DNA of 64,000 bases. It comes from Thermoplasmatota archaeon. GTDB taxonomy: Archaea; Thermoplasmatota; Thermoplasmata; Thermoplasmatales; Thermoplasmataceae. Position 1 is the first letter of the stretch. Every line of letters starts with the position of its first letter. The position numbers and the translations under genes were made by a program. The stretch covers positions 1-64,000 of the forward strand of contig JAMCUD010000016.1 of NCBI GenBank assembly GCA_023379355.1. Direction: 5' to 3'. This document shows, piece after piece, positions 1 through 7,400 of this stretch. The notes under the pieces are model-generated. The model was not told where the DNA came from, made no database searches, and worked only from the letters and a program-made list of their open reading frames with translations.

Positions 1-240
1 GCCTGTTTCTAAATCCGTTCGCGCCCATTCTATATATGTTTTGGTTTTTGAAAAAAACCGTATAATACTATATTTACAATCAATTAACTGGTACATGTAT
101 CTGAAGGATTTATCACTTCTGTTTATATACTCACGGGTCAGATTTTGGACCATTTCTAAAAAGCGGATTGGATATCCGTTTAAAATTGCAGACTTCCCCA
201 CTGCCGGTGGACCCGAGATTATAATGACCGAATTCCCAGT
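1..240 (-). CDS. Partial P-loop NTPase or kinase-like protein, start unclear
   Basis: Reverse-strand frame that runs off the left edge; 80 codons are visible between a TAG at 243-241 and base 1. Close to its N-terminus it reads VIIISGPPAVGKSAI, a hydrophobic strand followed by a Walker A loop, so a nucleotide kinase or other P-loop NTPase is likely. I do not recognise the remaining 60 residues, which are rich in aromatic and basic residues. A TATA-like TTTATAAG at 260-267 sits about 25 bases before the frame opens. There is no ATG, GTG or TTG between the stop codon and the P-loop; the nearest near-cognate is ATT at 225-223. It may use a rare start, or be a damaged copy. It lies downstream of L41e and tRNA-Trp on the same strand. 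Confidence 0.45.
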
Positions 241-309
241 CTAAGTAATTGCTTAGTATCTTATAAATACCCTAGGCGTTAAATCATGTATCGTCGCATT
301 AACCTCGAT

Positions 310-448
310 GGGAGCACTGGGATTCGAACCCAGATCTACGGGTCTCTTCCGGTTCATAGTTCCAGTCACTCATCATTCATCAGGTGACCCATAGTTAATC
401 ATTACCTGACTGGAGCCCGCTAGGATAGCCTGATTACCCCATGCTCCC
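310..448 (-). tRNA. tRNA-Trp (CCA) with a 66-base intron
   Basis: On the minus strand the acceptor GGGAGCA (448-442) pairs with TGCTCCC (316-310). The T arm is CTGGG-TTCGAAT-CCCAG. The anticodon stem GCGGG pairs with CCCGT across a loop containing CCA at 413-411. Exon 1 is 448-410 and exon 2 is 343-310 (73 bases mature, no encoded CCA tail). The intron, 409-344, lies one base 3' of the anticodon, the usual archaeal position. TCCAGTCA around the anticodon is exactly complementary to TGACTGGA inside the intron (368-361). The intron also has C/D-like motifs (ATGATGA at 376-370, CTGA at 383-380), as in other euryarchaeal tRNA-Trp introns that act as methylation guides. That guide role is inference here. 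Confidence 0.93.
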
Positions 449-517
449 TTACTCTCTCTTCTCCTTTCTGGATCTCTTCAGCCTTCTTATGCGTTTCTTT
501 CTCCACTTCCAACGCAT
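449..517 (-). CDS. rpl41e: Ribosomal protein L41e
   Basis: A 22-codon gene, very short but distinctive: it begins [15 protein letters not shown] and continues with Arg, Lys, Ser and Glu only. This matches L41e, the smallest ribosomal protein of archaea and eukaryotes, a single basic helix lying at the subunit interface. More than half of the residues are Arg or Lys. The TAA stop (451-449) directly abuts the first base of tRNA-Trp (448), so the two are probably cotranscribed and the tRNA is cut from the mRNA 3' end. A TATA-like CTATAAATA lies about 120 bases upstream on the same strand, near 640. Confidence 0.88.
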   Translation of the reverse strand: MRWKWRKKRIRRLKRSRKEKRE

Positions 518-747
518 ATTCCCTCTTTTTTTCCAATCTCTTGAACTTCGTTTCAAATTAACACCTTCACTGGTATCAGGTATATCTGGATGATAGTTCG
601 ACACCAAATGCGCTTTACCTTATCTTATTCTTTTATTTATAGCATTACCTTTCGGATAGGTTTACCAGATTATCCGTCAATCTGTGAACCCTAAGGTCTT
701 TTCTATGGTAAGGGCTAACTTTAAAGCAGGAAAAGAGATTAAGCAAC

Positions 748-1524
748 ATGACGCTTGAAAGACTTTATGTCATACCACATGGCGATGAAATTCTGGATAA
801 TCCCAACAAGGAGAGCAAGGAGCTGCGAGACAAAATTTCAGAAGTGACTTCCGGAGACAATTCTGAATCCCTTCTTGTTCTGACACCTCATGGTGTAAGC
901 CTCTCAAGAGGAATAGCCATTATAAACACGGAGAATCTGTACGGGGAGTACCAGATCAAGACAGCCCTTCTCAAGTCATCGCACAAGACTGACAAACAAC
1001 TTGTGAGAAACATCGTATCTGAGTTTGGAAAGGAACTGGTTGAAGTTAACTTTGCAACCTCATCGGGGCCATTATCAACCTTCCCGGAGGATTTTGGCAC
1101 AATAATTCCCCTGACGTTCTTCAAACAGAAGAGGTTAGCAATAATAGGTCAGCCAAGAACAACTGACAGGACGAAGCTGATGCAACTTGGAGAGGGCATC
1201 TGGTATGCCATAGACAACATGGACACAAAGGTCAGCGTCATATTCAGTGCAGACCAGGCCCATACCCACAATGCTTCCGGTCCCTATGGCTTTTCAGATT
1301 ACGCAAGAACCTACGAGGATAGAATCGTCAGATTCTTCAAATCCGGGTCCCTTGAAGGTATTGAGGATCTGCAGGATGACATGATAAGTGAGGCAAAACC
1401 TGACAGCTACTGGAATATGGTTATTCTCAATGGATTCCTTAAGAACTCCGGAATGAAGATGGTTCTGGACTATCATTACATCGAGAACTATTTTGGAATG
1501 CTTTTGGCGCATGGTACAAAATGA
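748..1524 (+). CDS. LigB/MEMO-fold protein (extradiol dioxygenase-like)
   Basis: 258 residues with the pattern of the class III extradiol dioxygenase (LigB, PF02900) and MEMO fold: VIPHGDEI at 9-16, TPHG at 47-50, and SADQAHTH followed by GPYGF around 168-182. His11, His48, His172 and His174 are candidate metal ligands. LigB enzymes open catechol rings with Fe(II) and O2, whereas related MEMO-type archaeal proteins have no known ring substrate, so the reaction is open. No transmembrane segment is seen. A TATA-like CTTTAAAG lies at about 718-725, some 25 bases before the ATG, which suggests a leaderless mRNA. It stands alone, divergent from L41e/tRNA-Trp and convergent with the surface-protein block. 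Confidence 0.7.
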   Translation: MTLERLYVIPHGDEILDNPNKESKELRDKISEVTSGDNSESLLVLTPHGVSLSRGIAIINTENLYGEYQIKTALLKSSHKTDKQLVRNIVSEFGKELVEVNFATSSGPLSTFPEDFGTIIPLTFFKQKRLAIIGQPRTTDRTKLMQLGEGIWYAIDNMDTKVSVIFSADQAHTHNASGPYGFSDYARTYEDRIVRFFKSGSLEGIEDLQDDMISEAKPDSYWNMVILNGFLKNSGMKMVLDYHYIENYFGMLLAHGTK

Positions 1525-1571
1525 ATAAAAAGAAATAAAAAATAGAAATTATAAATCTATAAAATTCAAAT

Positions 1572-2339
1572 TTAAGGGTCTGAGGTTATGCTGACAATTA
1601 TTGGGATCGATATGCTGCTTTCCTGGTATCCATTTCCAGCCCCTGCTGATAATCCTACGTAGAACGAATAATCCGCTTCTCCTCCGTTCGTTAATGAAAC
1701 GCCGAAGTCAGAGACTGTCGGGCCAAAAGCAAATGCATAGCCTGGATGTGTTAGCGTCCCGCCTCCTGATGTTACAGAGCTATCGCTGGTTGCGAATGTA
1801 TAGTTGCCTATCCCGGACAGTCCAGATACTCCGCTGAGAGGATTACCTGATGTGAATATGTCTTTATGTTCCAGTGAACCGGTTACATTGCTAAGGTTAA
1901 GACCAGATTTGCTGAACGTTACAGATCCAATGTAAGGTTTACCGAATATAAGCCCCACACTTCCTTTGTTCGAAAGTGAAAAGTGAAGTTTTACCCAGTT
2001 TCCGGGAGCAAGATTAGATACATTGACATAATACACGAAATTCTGTGCACCGGTATCTGTGGTAGGCACAGTGGCGAGGTTGGTTTCTCCACTTGGTGAG
2101 CTCTCAGTACTGGAAGTCAAAGTGGCTGTGTTAGTATTTAGTCCATACCCTCCTGAAACGTATATTACTGTGTTACTGGAATAGCCTGTGACGAGTTCTG
2201 CATATTCATTGGCTGTAATATCTCCAGCCGATGCTGCTATGTTGGTTGCAGCAACACCACTGAAAGCAGAATATGCAAGTGCTCCGCTTGCTATGAGGAA
2301 CACAGGAACAACCAGAAGGGCAAACATTTTCCTATTCAT
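1572..2339 (-). CDS. Secreted TasA/camelysin-like protein, paralogue 1
   Basis: About 255 residues from ATG 2339; a TTG four codons earlier is possible, but GGTG lies just before this ATG as a ribosome site. The N-terminus (MNRKMFALLVVPVFLIASG, then ALAYSAFSG) is a signal peptide whose end resembles SipW substrates of the TasA/CalY/camelysin family. It shares three blocks with two neighbours: the AxSxFSGxAxTN segment after the signal, a central SNLAPGNW segment, and a C-terminal GNxYQES segment followed by a beta strand. The mature part is rich in Ser, Thr, Gly and Asn, with few charges and no cysteine. It probably forms surface fibres or a matrix, by analogy with bacterial TasA. It is the last gene of the block, 22 bases after paralogue 2 ends. 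Confidence 0.75.
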   Translation of the reverse strand: MNRKMFALLVVPVFLIASGALAYSAFSGVAATNIAASAGDITANEYAELVTGYSSNTVIYVSGGYGLNTNTATLTSSTESSPSGETNLATVPTTDTGAQNFVYYVNVSNLAPGNWVKLHFSLSNKGSVGLIFGKPYIGSVTFSKSGLNLSNVTGSLEHKDIFTSGNPLSGVSGLSGIGNYTFATSDSSVTSGGGTLTHPGYAFAFGPTVSDFGVSLTNGGEADYSFYVGLSAGAGNGYQESSISIPIIVSITSDP

Positions 2340-2373
2340 TCCAAACACCAAAAAATGGTTGGATCAGATCCCA

Positions 2374-2985
2374 TTACGGATCTGATGTAACACTTACCCC
2401 GACATTCAGCATGAACGATGACTCCTGGTAAGCGTTGCCACTGTCACTGCCTAGGCCAAGGAATATCTGATAGGTGACGGACCCGCCATTGTCAATGGAA
2501 CCACTGGGGACCTCTGTTACTCCATAATAATACCCAGTTCCAGAGAGGGAGTTGCCATACATGAATGTAGAAGGTAGATCAGTAGCGGCAACAGAAGCGT
2601 TAACAAGAGTGTTTGTCGGTGTGTTAACTCCCGTTGCATTAAGCTCCATTGTTGTTATACTGGCTCCACTTAGCATCAGACCCACAGATCCAGTGTTCAT
2701 GACCGTTATGTTAAAAACAATCCAATTTCCAGGTGCAAGGTTACTAACCGTAAGCATCATATTTGTATCGTTTGGACCTGTCTTTGGCGTGAAAACATGT
2801 GGTGCACTTGCTGAATTATTCTTTACCGCAGTATTGTGCTGATATGTGTATGTTCCGGTAATACTCTGCTCCCAGCTCAGATAGCCCGCTGTTGCCTGCA
2901 CATTCGTGGTTGCAGTACCTGAAAAGGCCGAAAAAGCAAGTGCTCCGCTCATGACGACCAGTACTGGTACCATAACCATTACCAA
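2374..2985 (-). CDS. Secreted TasA/camelysin-like protein, paralogue 2
   Basis: About 203 residues from TTG 2985. It has a hydrophobic signal (VPVLVVMSGALAFSAFSG), the central SNLAPGNW block and a C-terminal NAYQESSF block, all shared with the paralogues at 1572 and 5297. The start is a puzzle. The in-frame codons upstream of TTG 2985 encode DKKI, exactly the basic n-region the paralogues have, but the codon before them is ACG (3000-2998) and a stop follows two codons further on. So either an ACG start is used, or translation begins at TTG 2985 or ATG 2979 with no positive charge before the hydrophobic core. The mature part is Ser/Thr/Asn/Gly-rich and lacks cysteine. It is a likely substrate of the signal peptidase encoded just upstream. 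Confidence 0.72.
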   Translation of the reverse strand: MVMVMVPVLVVMSGALAFSAFSGTATTNVQATAGYLSWEQSITGTYTYQHNTAVKNNSASAPHVFTPKTGPNDTNMMLTVSNLAPGNWIVFNITVMNTGSVGLMLSGASITTMELNATGVNTPTNTLVNASVAATDLPSTFMYGNSLSGTGYYYGVTEVPSGSIDNGGSVTYQIFLGLGSDSGNAYQESSFMLNVGVSVTSDP

Positions 2986-3125
2986 TATTTTTTTATCCGT
3001 GGTTTATCACCGGGTATGTATGAACTGAGAATTACATAAGAGGACGGAAGGAGTGTTACTTACTCTTCATTCATACATTAGAACCATATTTTTTATTCAT
3101 AAGATTTTAGTAATAGTATTCGGGA

Positions 3126-4289
3126 TTACGCTCTTCTTCTGTTTCCAGGAACGAAGAAGGAGGTCATTACCAGGACTATGAGGAAAGCCGCAGTCAAACG
3201 TCCATAGATGACCGGGTATCCCAGATATGGAATATGATATTCCACTATACCTACGAGATCAGACCCGGGAACGAGGTCCGGATCATTAACGGGATTATTC
3301 ACCCCCCTGGTGGCAAAGTAAATTGTTCCATTTCTTTCGTATATGCGAACAACCTCGTGTGCAAACAAGGTTCCATTGGCCCACGGAGCATGGAATTCAA
3401 TTATAGTCCCAACAGATATAGACTGGGGTTCAGCCGGTTTTATGAGGAGAAGTGAACCTGGATTTATGATCGGGTACATGCTTGATGTCGGATCAGCGGA
3501 TATGGTGTGTGTATAATATCCCCCTATGGCTCCAATGGCCATTACTCCCATTATGGCTGCAAAGGCAATATCTGATGGTTTTGTCCTCCTTTTCAGCTTT
3601 AGTCTCTTTTTGCCTCTCAGAAGCTTTCTGACCCATATGCTTTTGCCAATCAGAATGTGCGTAATCCAGAATGTTATTGAGACAGAAATTACCTCCCAGA
3701 CTATGTTGAATAGAGGGGATACCTTTTCAGTAACGTTGATGAAAGAGAACACTGAATATGGAAGGATGAAGGCTAGAACACCGAGTGTCTTCCTGTCATC
3801 GGCCAGGTAAAGAAAGGAAAGGTAAAAGGAAAGGACGACATCGAAACTGAAGTTATAAAGCAGGATCTTAACTATTTCTGTGATGGTGTACGACTGAAAA
3901 ATCGGGGTTAAGGCAAGAAAATATGCTATACCTGTAAGTATCATTCCAGTAGCCTGATTCTTCCTGGTGGCCTCCATTATTCCTGCAAAGATCACTGAGA
4001 CAGCGCTGACGGTGAATAAAATTGAATATAGAATGGAATTCAACAGAGGTAGAAGGCTTACGGAGACAGACAGTGACCTTGACATTGCCGCGGGAAGGAT
4101 GAGAAGAAGAATCAGAAGTAGCATGAATATAGAACCGAGATACCACTTTCTGTCATTCAGGAAACTCCTCTGGAACGGGATGGAGAAAGGCAGAAGTAGT
4201 ATGGCTATGTACAGGGCATCAACCCTGAAATAGAAGGAAATCTGCCATACTGCAATGTAGGCAGGCGGAAGCAGGCTCCTAATCCTCAT
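3126..4289 (-). CDS. SipW/S26B-type signal peptidase with long multi-span N-terminus
   Basis: 387 residues. The C-terminal third is a signal peptidase I domain of the S26B type: TSSMYP with nucleophile Ser270, FAHEVVRI with His311, and NNPVNDPD with Asp336 or Asp338, followed by a final membrane helix. Archaeal and SipW-type enzymes use a Ser-His-Asp arrangement, not the Ser-Lys of bacterial LepB. Unusually, about 240 residues with roughly seven predicted membrane spans precede the catalytic domain, after which a basic KKRLKLKRR stretch (228-236) leads into the helix before Ser270. The start overlaps the 3' end of the DUF5305-like gene by 11 bases, so they are cotranscribed. Being surrounded by three TasA-like genes, it is probably their dedicated processing enzyme. 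Confidence 0.8.
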   Translation of the reverse strand: MRIRSLLPPAYIAVWQISFYFRVDALYIAILLLPFSIPFQRSFLNDRKWYLGSIFMLLLILLLILPAAMSRSLSVSVSLLPLLNSILYSILFTVSAVSVIFAGIMEATRKNQATGMILTGIAYFLALTPIFQSYTITEIVKILLYNFSFDVVLSFYLSFLYLADDRKTLGVLAFILPYSVFSFINVTEKVSPLFNIVWEVISVSITFWITHILIGKSIWVRKLLRGKKRLKLKRRTKPSDIAFAAIMGVMAIGAIGGYYTHTISADPTSSMYPIINPGSLLLIKPAEPQSISVGTIIEFHAPWANGTLFAHEVVRIYERNGTIYFATRGVNNPVNDPDLVPGSDLVGIVEYHIPYLGYPVIYGRLTAAFLIVLVMTSFFVPGNRRRA

Positions 4290-5220
4290 CTCTTATCTCT
4301 GCATAGTATGTCTTTCCGTCAATCTCAAGAAATATGAGATTCGAGTTTGAAAACGCAGGCTTCTCCAGAAGAAGTGCCATTCTAAGGATGTCAGCGGCAC
4401 TTCTGACCTCAATGGACCCTTCTGGAGGGCCGGATTTCAGTTCGATTATGACCTCGTGATTCTCAGCCTTGAACTTCTCAGTATAACTCTTCTTCCTCCT
4501 TTCAATCTGCGTTGCCGCAATTCCCAAGAAAAGAACTGCAACAGCAAAAAGGGGGTATGCAAACACTTTATCCAGGGGTATTATAATCCTGCCCGGAATG
4601 ACTGCATTCTTGAGTAGCGTGCCGGTAAGATTGGAATATGATGTGCCTGCAATGGTGTCGGTCACTGAACCCAGTGCGAGTGTCAAGTTTTCGTTAGCCC
4701 TTCCAATGTTAGAGGAGAGATTGAAATTGAAAAGAAGAGAAAATGTCCCAGAATTTCCGAATCCAAGTTCCTGGTTTATCTTCTCTCCCAGGGAAACGTT
4801 TGAGCTGACATTCAGACCCACAGCCATGGGTTTGAAATCGCCAGAGGTAGCTTCGACCGCTCCAGCTCGAAAATATGAGACATGGGTCCATGATGGGTCT
4901 GAAGACCTCAACATCACAGTGTAGTTGTAAGACACTGTTGATGACGAAAGATTTGTGTCGAAGAAGTATAAATAAAGTTCCAACGAGAGGTTTGATGTTA
5001 TATTGGTATATATTACGGATGGGTTAATGAGCTCAGAATTGTTTCCATAAAGCGGGTTCTGCTTGAGTTTGTCAACAAGGTCTATTTTAGGCTCCAAGGA
5101 ATAGGAACCATACGCCTCCTTCACCTCTCTGGGTGGCAATTGAATAATAACAACAAGAGAAACGGACATAAGCGCAGCAGCAAGAAGGGTAAATATGATA
5201 ATTTTGTTTCTCTTATTCAT
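4279..5220 (-). CDS. DUF5305-like membrane protein
   Basis: 313 residues: an N-terminal anchor (residues about 7-28), a roughly 180-residue outside domain rich in Asn-x-Ser/Thr sites, a second span (about 222-240), then a basic ERRKKS stretch and a roughly 75-residue cytoplasmic tail. This layout, and the position beside a SipW-type peptidase, match the DUF5305 family that accompanies such peptidases in halophilic archaea; the family name is from memory, not a search. Its function is unknown; a role in peptidase assembly or substrate handling is inference. GAGGA lies 6 bases before the ATG as a ribosome site. The 3' end overlaps the peptidase gene by 11 bases. Confidence 0.6.
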   Translation of the reverse strand: MNKRNKIIIFTLLAAALMSVSLVVIIQLPPREVKEAYGSYSLEPKIDLVDKLKQNPLYGNNSELINPSVIYTNITSNLSLELYLYFFDTNLSSSTVSYNYTVMLRSSDPSWTHVSYFRAGAVEATSGDFKPMAVGLNVSSNVSLGEKINQELGFGNSGTFSLLFNFNLSSNIGRANENLTLALGSVTDTIAGTSYSNLTGTLLKNAVIPGRIIIPLDKVFAYPLFAVAVLFLGIAATQIERRKKSYTEKFKAENHEVIIELKSGPPEGSIEVRSAADILRMALLLEKPAFSNSNLIFLEIDGKTYYAEIRDED

Positions 5221-5296
5221 TTAGTTCCTCAAAGATATCAGGGTCAACAATTAATATCATTTCTGAAGTTATGATCAATTTTTTTCTTTTGCGATT

Positions 5297-5959
5297 TCAT
5301 GAAAATTGGTTTTCCGAGATGGTGATCACTATTGGGAGGGTGAAGTGGGCCTCCTGATAGTCATTGCCTGAAAATCTGGAAAGGATCAGGTAAAACCAGA
5401 CTGGAAGCGTAGAACCTGGGCTTATAACCATACTGTTCTCCACAGCGAATCCGTAGAATCCTCCTGCCCGGTTTGTCTGTTCCAAGGTGGAATTTACAAT
5501 TGAGAACACATAACCGAGATTATTTTCAATGCTTTCATTCTCCATAACAAGCCCCTGGGCGCTGAAATTTCCAAGTGAAACACTCTGGATCAGGCAGCCA
5601 AGGTTGTTGGGATTATGAAGGTTTATCTCAAAAAGGACAGCATTTCCAGGGGCTAGGTTGGATATGTTAAGGTAGTCTTCAAGAACTCCGGTATATGAAG
5701 TGGAGCTTTTTACGATGTTCAAGGGTGGACAGAACTCCGTGAATCCGCAACTATTTCCTGGGTATGAATGGCCCTGTACAGCTATAGCAGTGTTATCTGA
5801 CCAGTAAGATACAAAGCAAATTCCCTCAGATATCCCTATGAAGTTAGCTGTCGCCGATACGTTCGTGGTTGCAGTACCTGAGAATCCGGAATATGCCAGG
5901 GAACCAGAAAAAATGGAGAAGACCATAACTAGGCATATTGCCAAGACTCTCGACTTCAC
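5297..5959 (-). CDS. Secreted TasA/camelysin-like protein, paralogue 3
   Basis: 220 residues from a GTG start. The signal is MKSRVLAICLVMVFSIFSG, followed by SLAYSGFSGTATTN, nearly identical in its last part to paralogue 2. It shares the SNLAPGN and GNDYQEAHF blocks. Unlike its two relatives it has five cysteines in the mature part (three in residues 48-76, then Cys79 and one near 123), so disulfides may stabilise it. A TTAATTAA box lies about 29 bases before the GTG, giving this gene its own leaderless promoter, so the downstream peptidase and paralogues may be transcribed from here. It is the first secreted protein of the block in transcription order. Confidence 0.75.
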   Translation of the reverse strand: MKSRVLAICLVMVFSIFSGSLAYSGFSGTATTNVSATANFIGISEGICFVSYWSDNTAIAVQGHSYPGNSCGFTEFCPPLNIVKSSTSYTGVLEDYLNISNLAPGNAVLFEINLHNPNNLGCLIQSVSLGNFSAQGLVMENESIENNLGYVFSIVNSTLEQTNRAGGFYGFAVENSMVISPGSTLPVWFYLILSRFSGNDYQEAHFTLPIVITISENQFS

Positions 5960-6063
5960 AGAACTAAACCCTGCCTGTGTTAATTAACCCCTATGTACGG
6001 GAGATATGAATCAATGATATATCCATCAGAAGAAATCTTCAATTATGGTTCACTGAGCTACTC

Positions 6064-6660
6064 CTAGGTTCCAGAAGAAGAAATATCGTCCTCTTTCACC
6101 CTGACCATAAGATCAGCTCTTCGGAAAACTTCAAGGCAGATGAAAATGGCAGATGCTGAGAATACAATTGCAGCACCGATCATCAATTGGCCAATACCAG
6201 CGACATTGAACTTGCTTGGGTAAAAAATACCCAAAGCATAAAGAGAATACTGTGTTATGGCAATCACCACACCAAATATCAATATAAAAGATATAAGCAA
6301 CTTCAGAAGAGTCTCTGCCACACCGCTCTCGTGATCCATCCTTCTGATTTCCTCAATCCGCTTGTACAGTAGTGATATCTCCGGAATCGCGCTCAAGTCG
6401 ATCTGACTGATCTCGTTTTCCTTGAGTTTCCCAATATCAAACATGGTCTGAATAGCTCTATCGGTTTCTCGACTGGTCTTACTGGAACCAAAGAAAACAA
6501 TAATCTCCCTTATAAGCTGAAGAGATATAAAATGCGCCTTTCGATACTTCTCCAATCTTATCCTCTCAATGAAAGATATAGATTCCTTACTAAGTAAAAA
6601 ATAAACTATGACAGAAGACATGAGAACAGCAGAAGGGACAGAAAAAAGGATATAATTCAT
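6064..6660 (-). CDS. Small membrane protein, unknown function
   Basis: 198 residues. One N-terminal span (about 5-24), a charged cytoplasmic helical region (about 25-115, heptad-like, many Glu/Lys/Arg), then two spans near 118-145 and 155-178 and a short acidic tail. I do not recognise the family. Its start overlaps the end of the upstream regulator gene by 4 bases (ATGA type), so they are translationally coupled. A membrane protein coupled to a winged-helix regulator could form a sensor pair controlling the TasA-like block downstream, but nothing in the sequence proves this. Confidence 0.6.
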   Translation of the reverse strand: MNYILFSVPSAVLMSSVIVYFLLSKESISFIERIRLEKYRKAHFISLQLIREIIVFFGSSKTSRETDRAIQTMFDIGKLKENEISQIDLSAIPEISLLYKRIEEIRRMDHESGVAETLLKLLISFILIFGVVIAITQYSLYALGIFYPSKFNVAGIGQLMIGAAIVFSASAIFICLEVFRRADLMVRVKEDDISSSGT

Positions 6661-7400
6661 GTGATATCATAGAATCTTCTTATCATCTTTAAGGCATCCA
6701 TTCCTTCACTTGTAATCTCATAGGAAGCCTTCAGCTCATGGTCCTTTCTCATCTCCACATATTTCTTAGCAATCAATTCATCAAGGACCTTTGTGGCACT
6801 CCTGTAATTTAGGTTGCAGTGATAGATAATACTGGTAATTCCTCTACTGTCCTGGCTAAGGAGTTGCATTATTTCAGCCATAATTGCCGTTCGATCTCTC
6901 TTAGACTTCTGACCAGGGTTGTTCAAATATTCCTTTTTTGATATTGAGGTTCCACCCCTTTCCATTGCAATCATGGGAGGACCAGAAAACTTTATTCCTC
7001 TGACTATTCTCACATCCGTTTTTGAAAGATCAAGGTTGATTTTCCAGAGACCACCAAAATCCTGACACAATACAAAGGCAAGACCGGAGCCCAGATCCAT
7101 CCTTAAAACATGCAATGTTCCTATCGCCTTGAGCATTGAAGGATATGAGCAATCCGCACCGATCATAATGAAATTTGACCCTTTCTCGGATTCTCCATAA
7201 TATTGTATGATGTGCCTTATTCCACTTTTCCCCTCCATCTCCACATTTGTTTCAAGTTTCCAGAGATTTGAATCAAGAATGAGATCTCCGCTATCAAATG
7301 TAATGCCTTCTGATCCCTCTATCAGGACTTTCTCCATCTCTTTCATTATCCGGTCAATAAAATAAGTTGATTGTGATATAAGAACAATTAGATGAAGCAT
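6657..7400 (-). CDS. Regulator with C-terminal winged helix (HTH_45-like)
   Basis: 247 residues. The last 80 form a winged helix of the archaeal HTH_45/SSO10a type: AIMAEIMQLLSQDSRGIT, then a recognition helix RSATKVLDELIAKKYVE and the wing YEITSEGMDAL. The first 165 residues (mixed alpha/beta, LHVLRMDLGSGLAFVLCQ) are unfamiliar and may be a ligand or partner domain. It opens the surface-protein block and overlaps the following membrane-protein gene by 4 bases. T/A-rich TATA-like sequence at 7428-7440 precedes the ATG by about 30-35 bases. Control of the downstream secretion genes is inferred from position only. Confidence 0.65.
   Translation of the reverse strand: MLHLIVLISQSTYFIDRIMKEMEKVLIEGSEGITFDSGDLILDSNLWKLETNVEMEGKSGIRHIIQYYGESEKGSNFIMIGADCSYPSMLKAIGTLHVLRMDLGSGLAFVLCQDFGGLWKINLDLSKTDVRIVRGIKFSGPPMIAMERGGTSISKKEYLNNPGQKSKRDRTAIMAEIMQLLSQDSRGITSIIYHCNLNYRSATKVLDELIAKKYVEMRKDHELKASYEITSEGMDALKMIRRFYDIT

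Noticed and set aside
41..244. Forward open frame of 67 codons
   Set aside because: It is antisense to the frame with a clear Walker A motif and has no protein-like features.
3868..4233. Frames on both strands inside the signal peptidase gene
   Set aside because: Shadows of a membrane protein gene; no motifs of their own.
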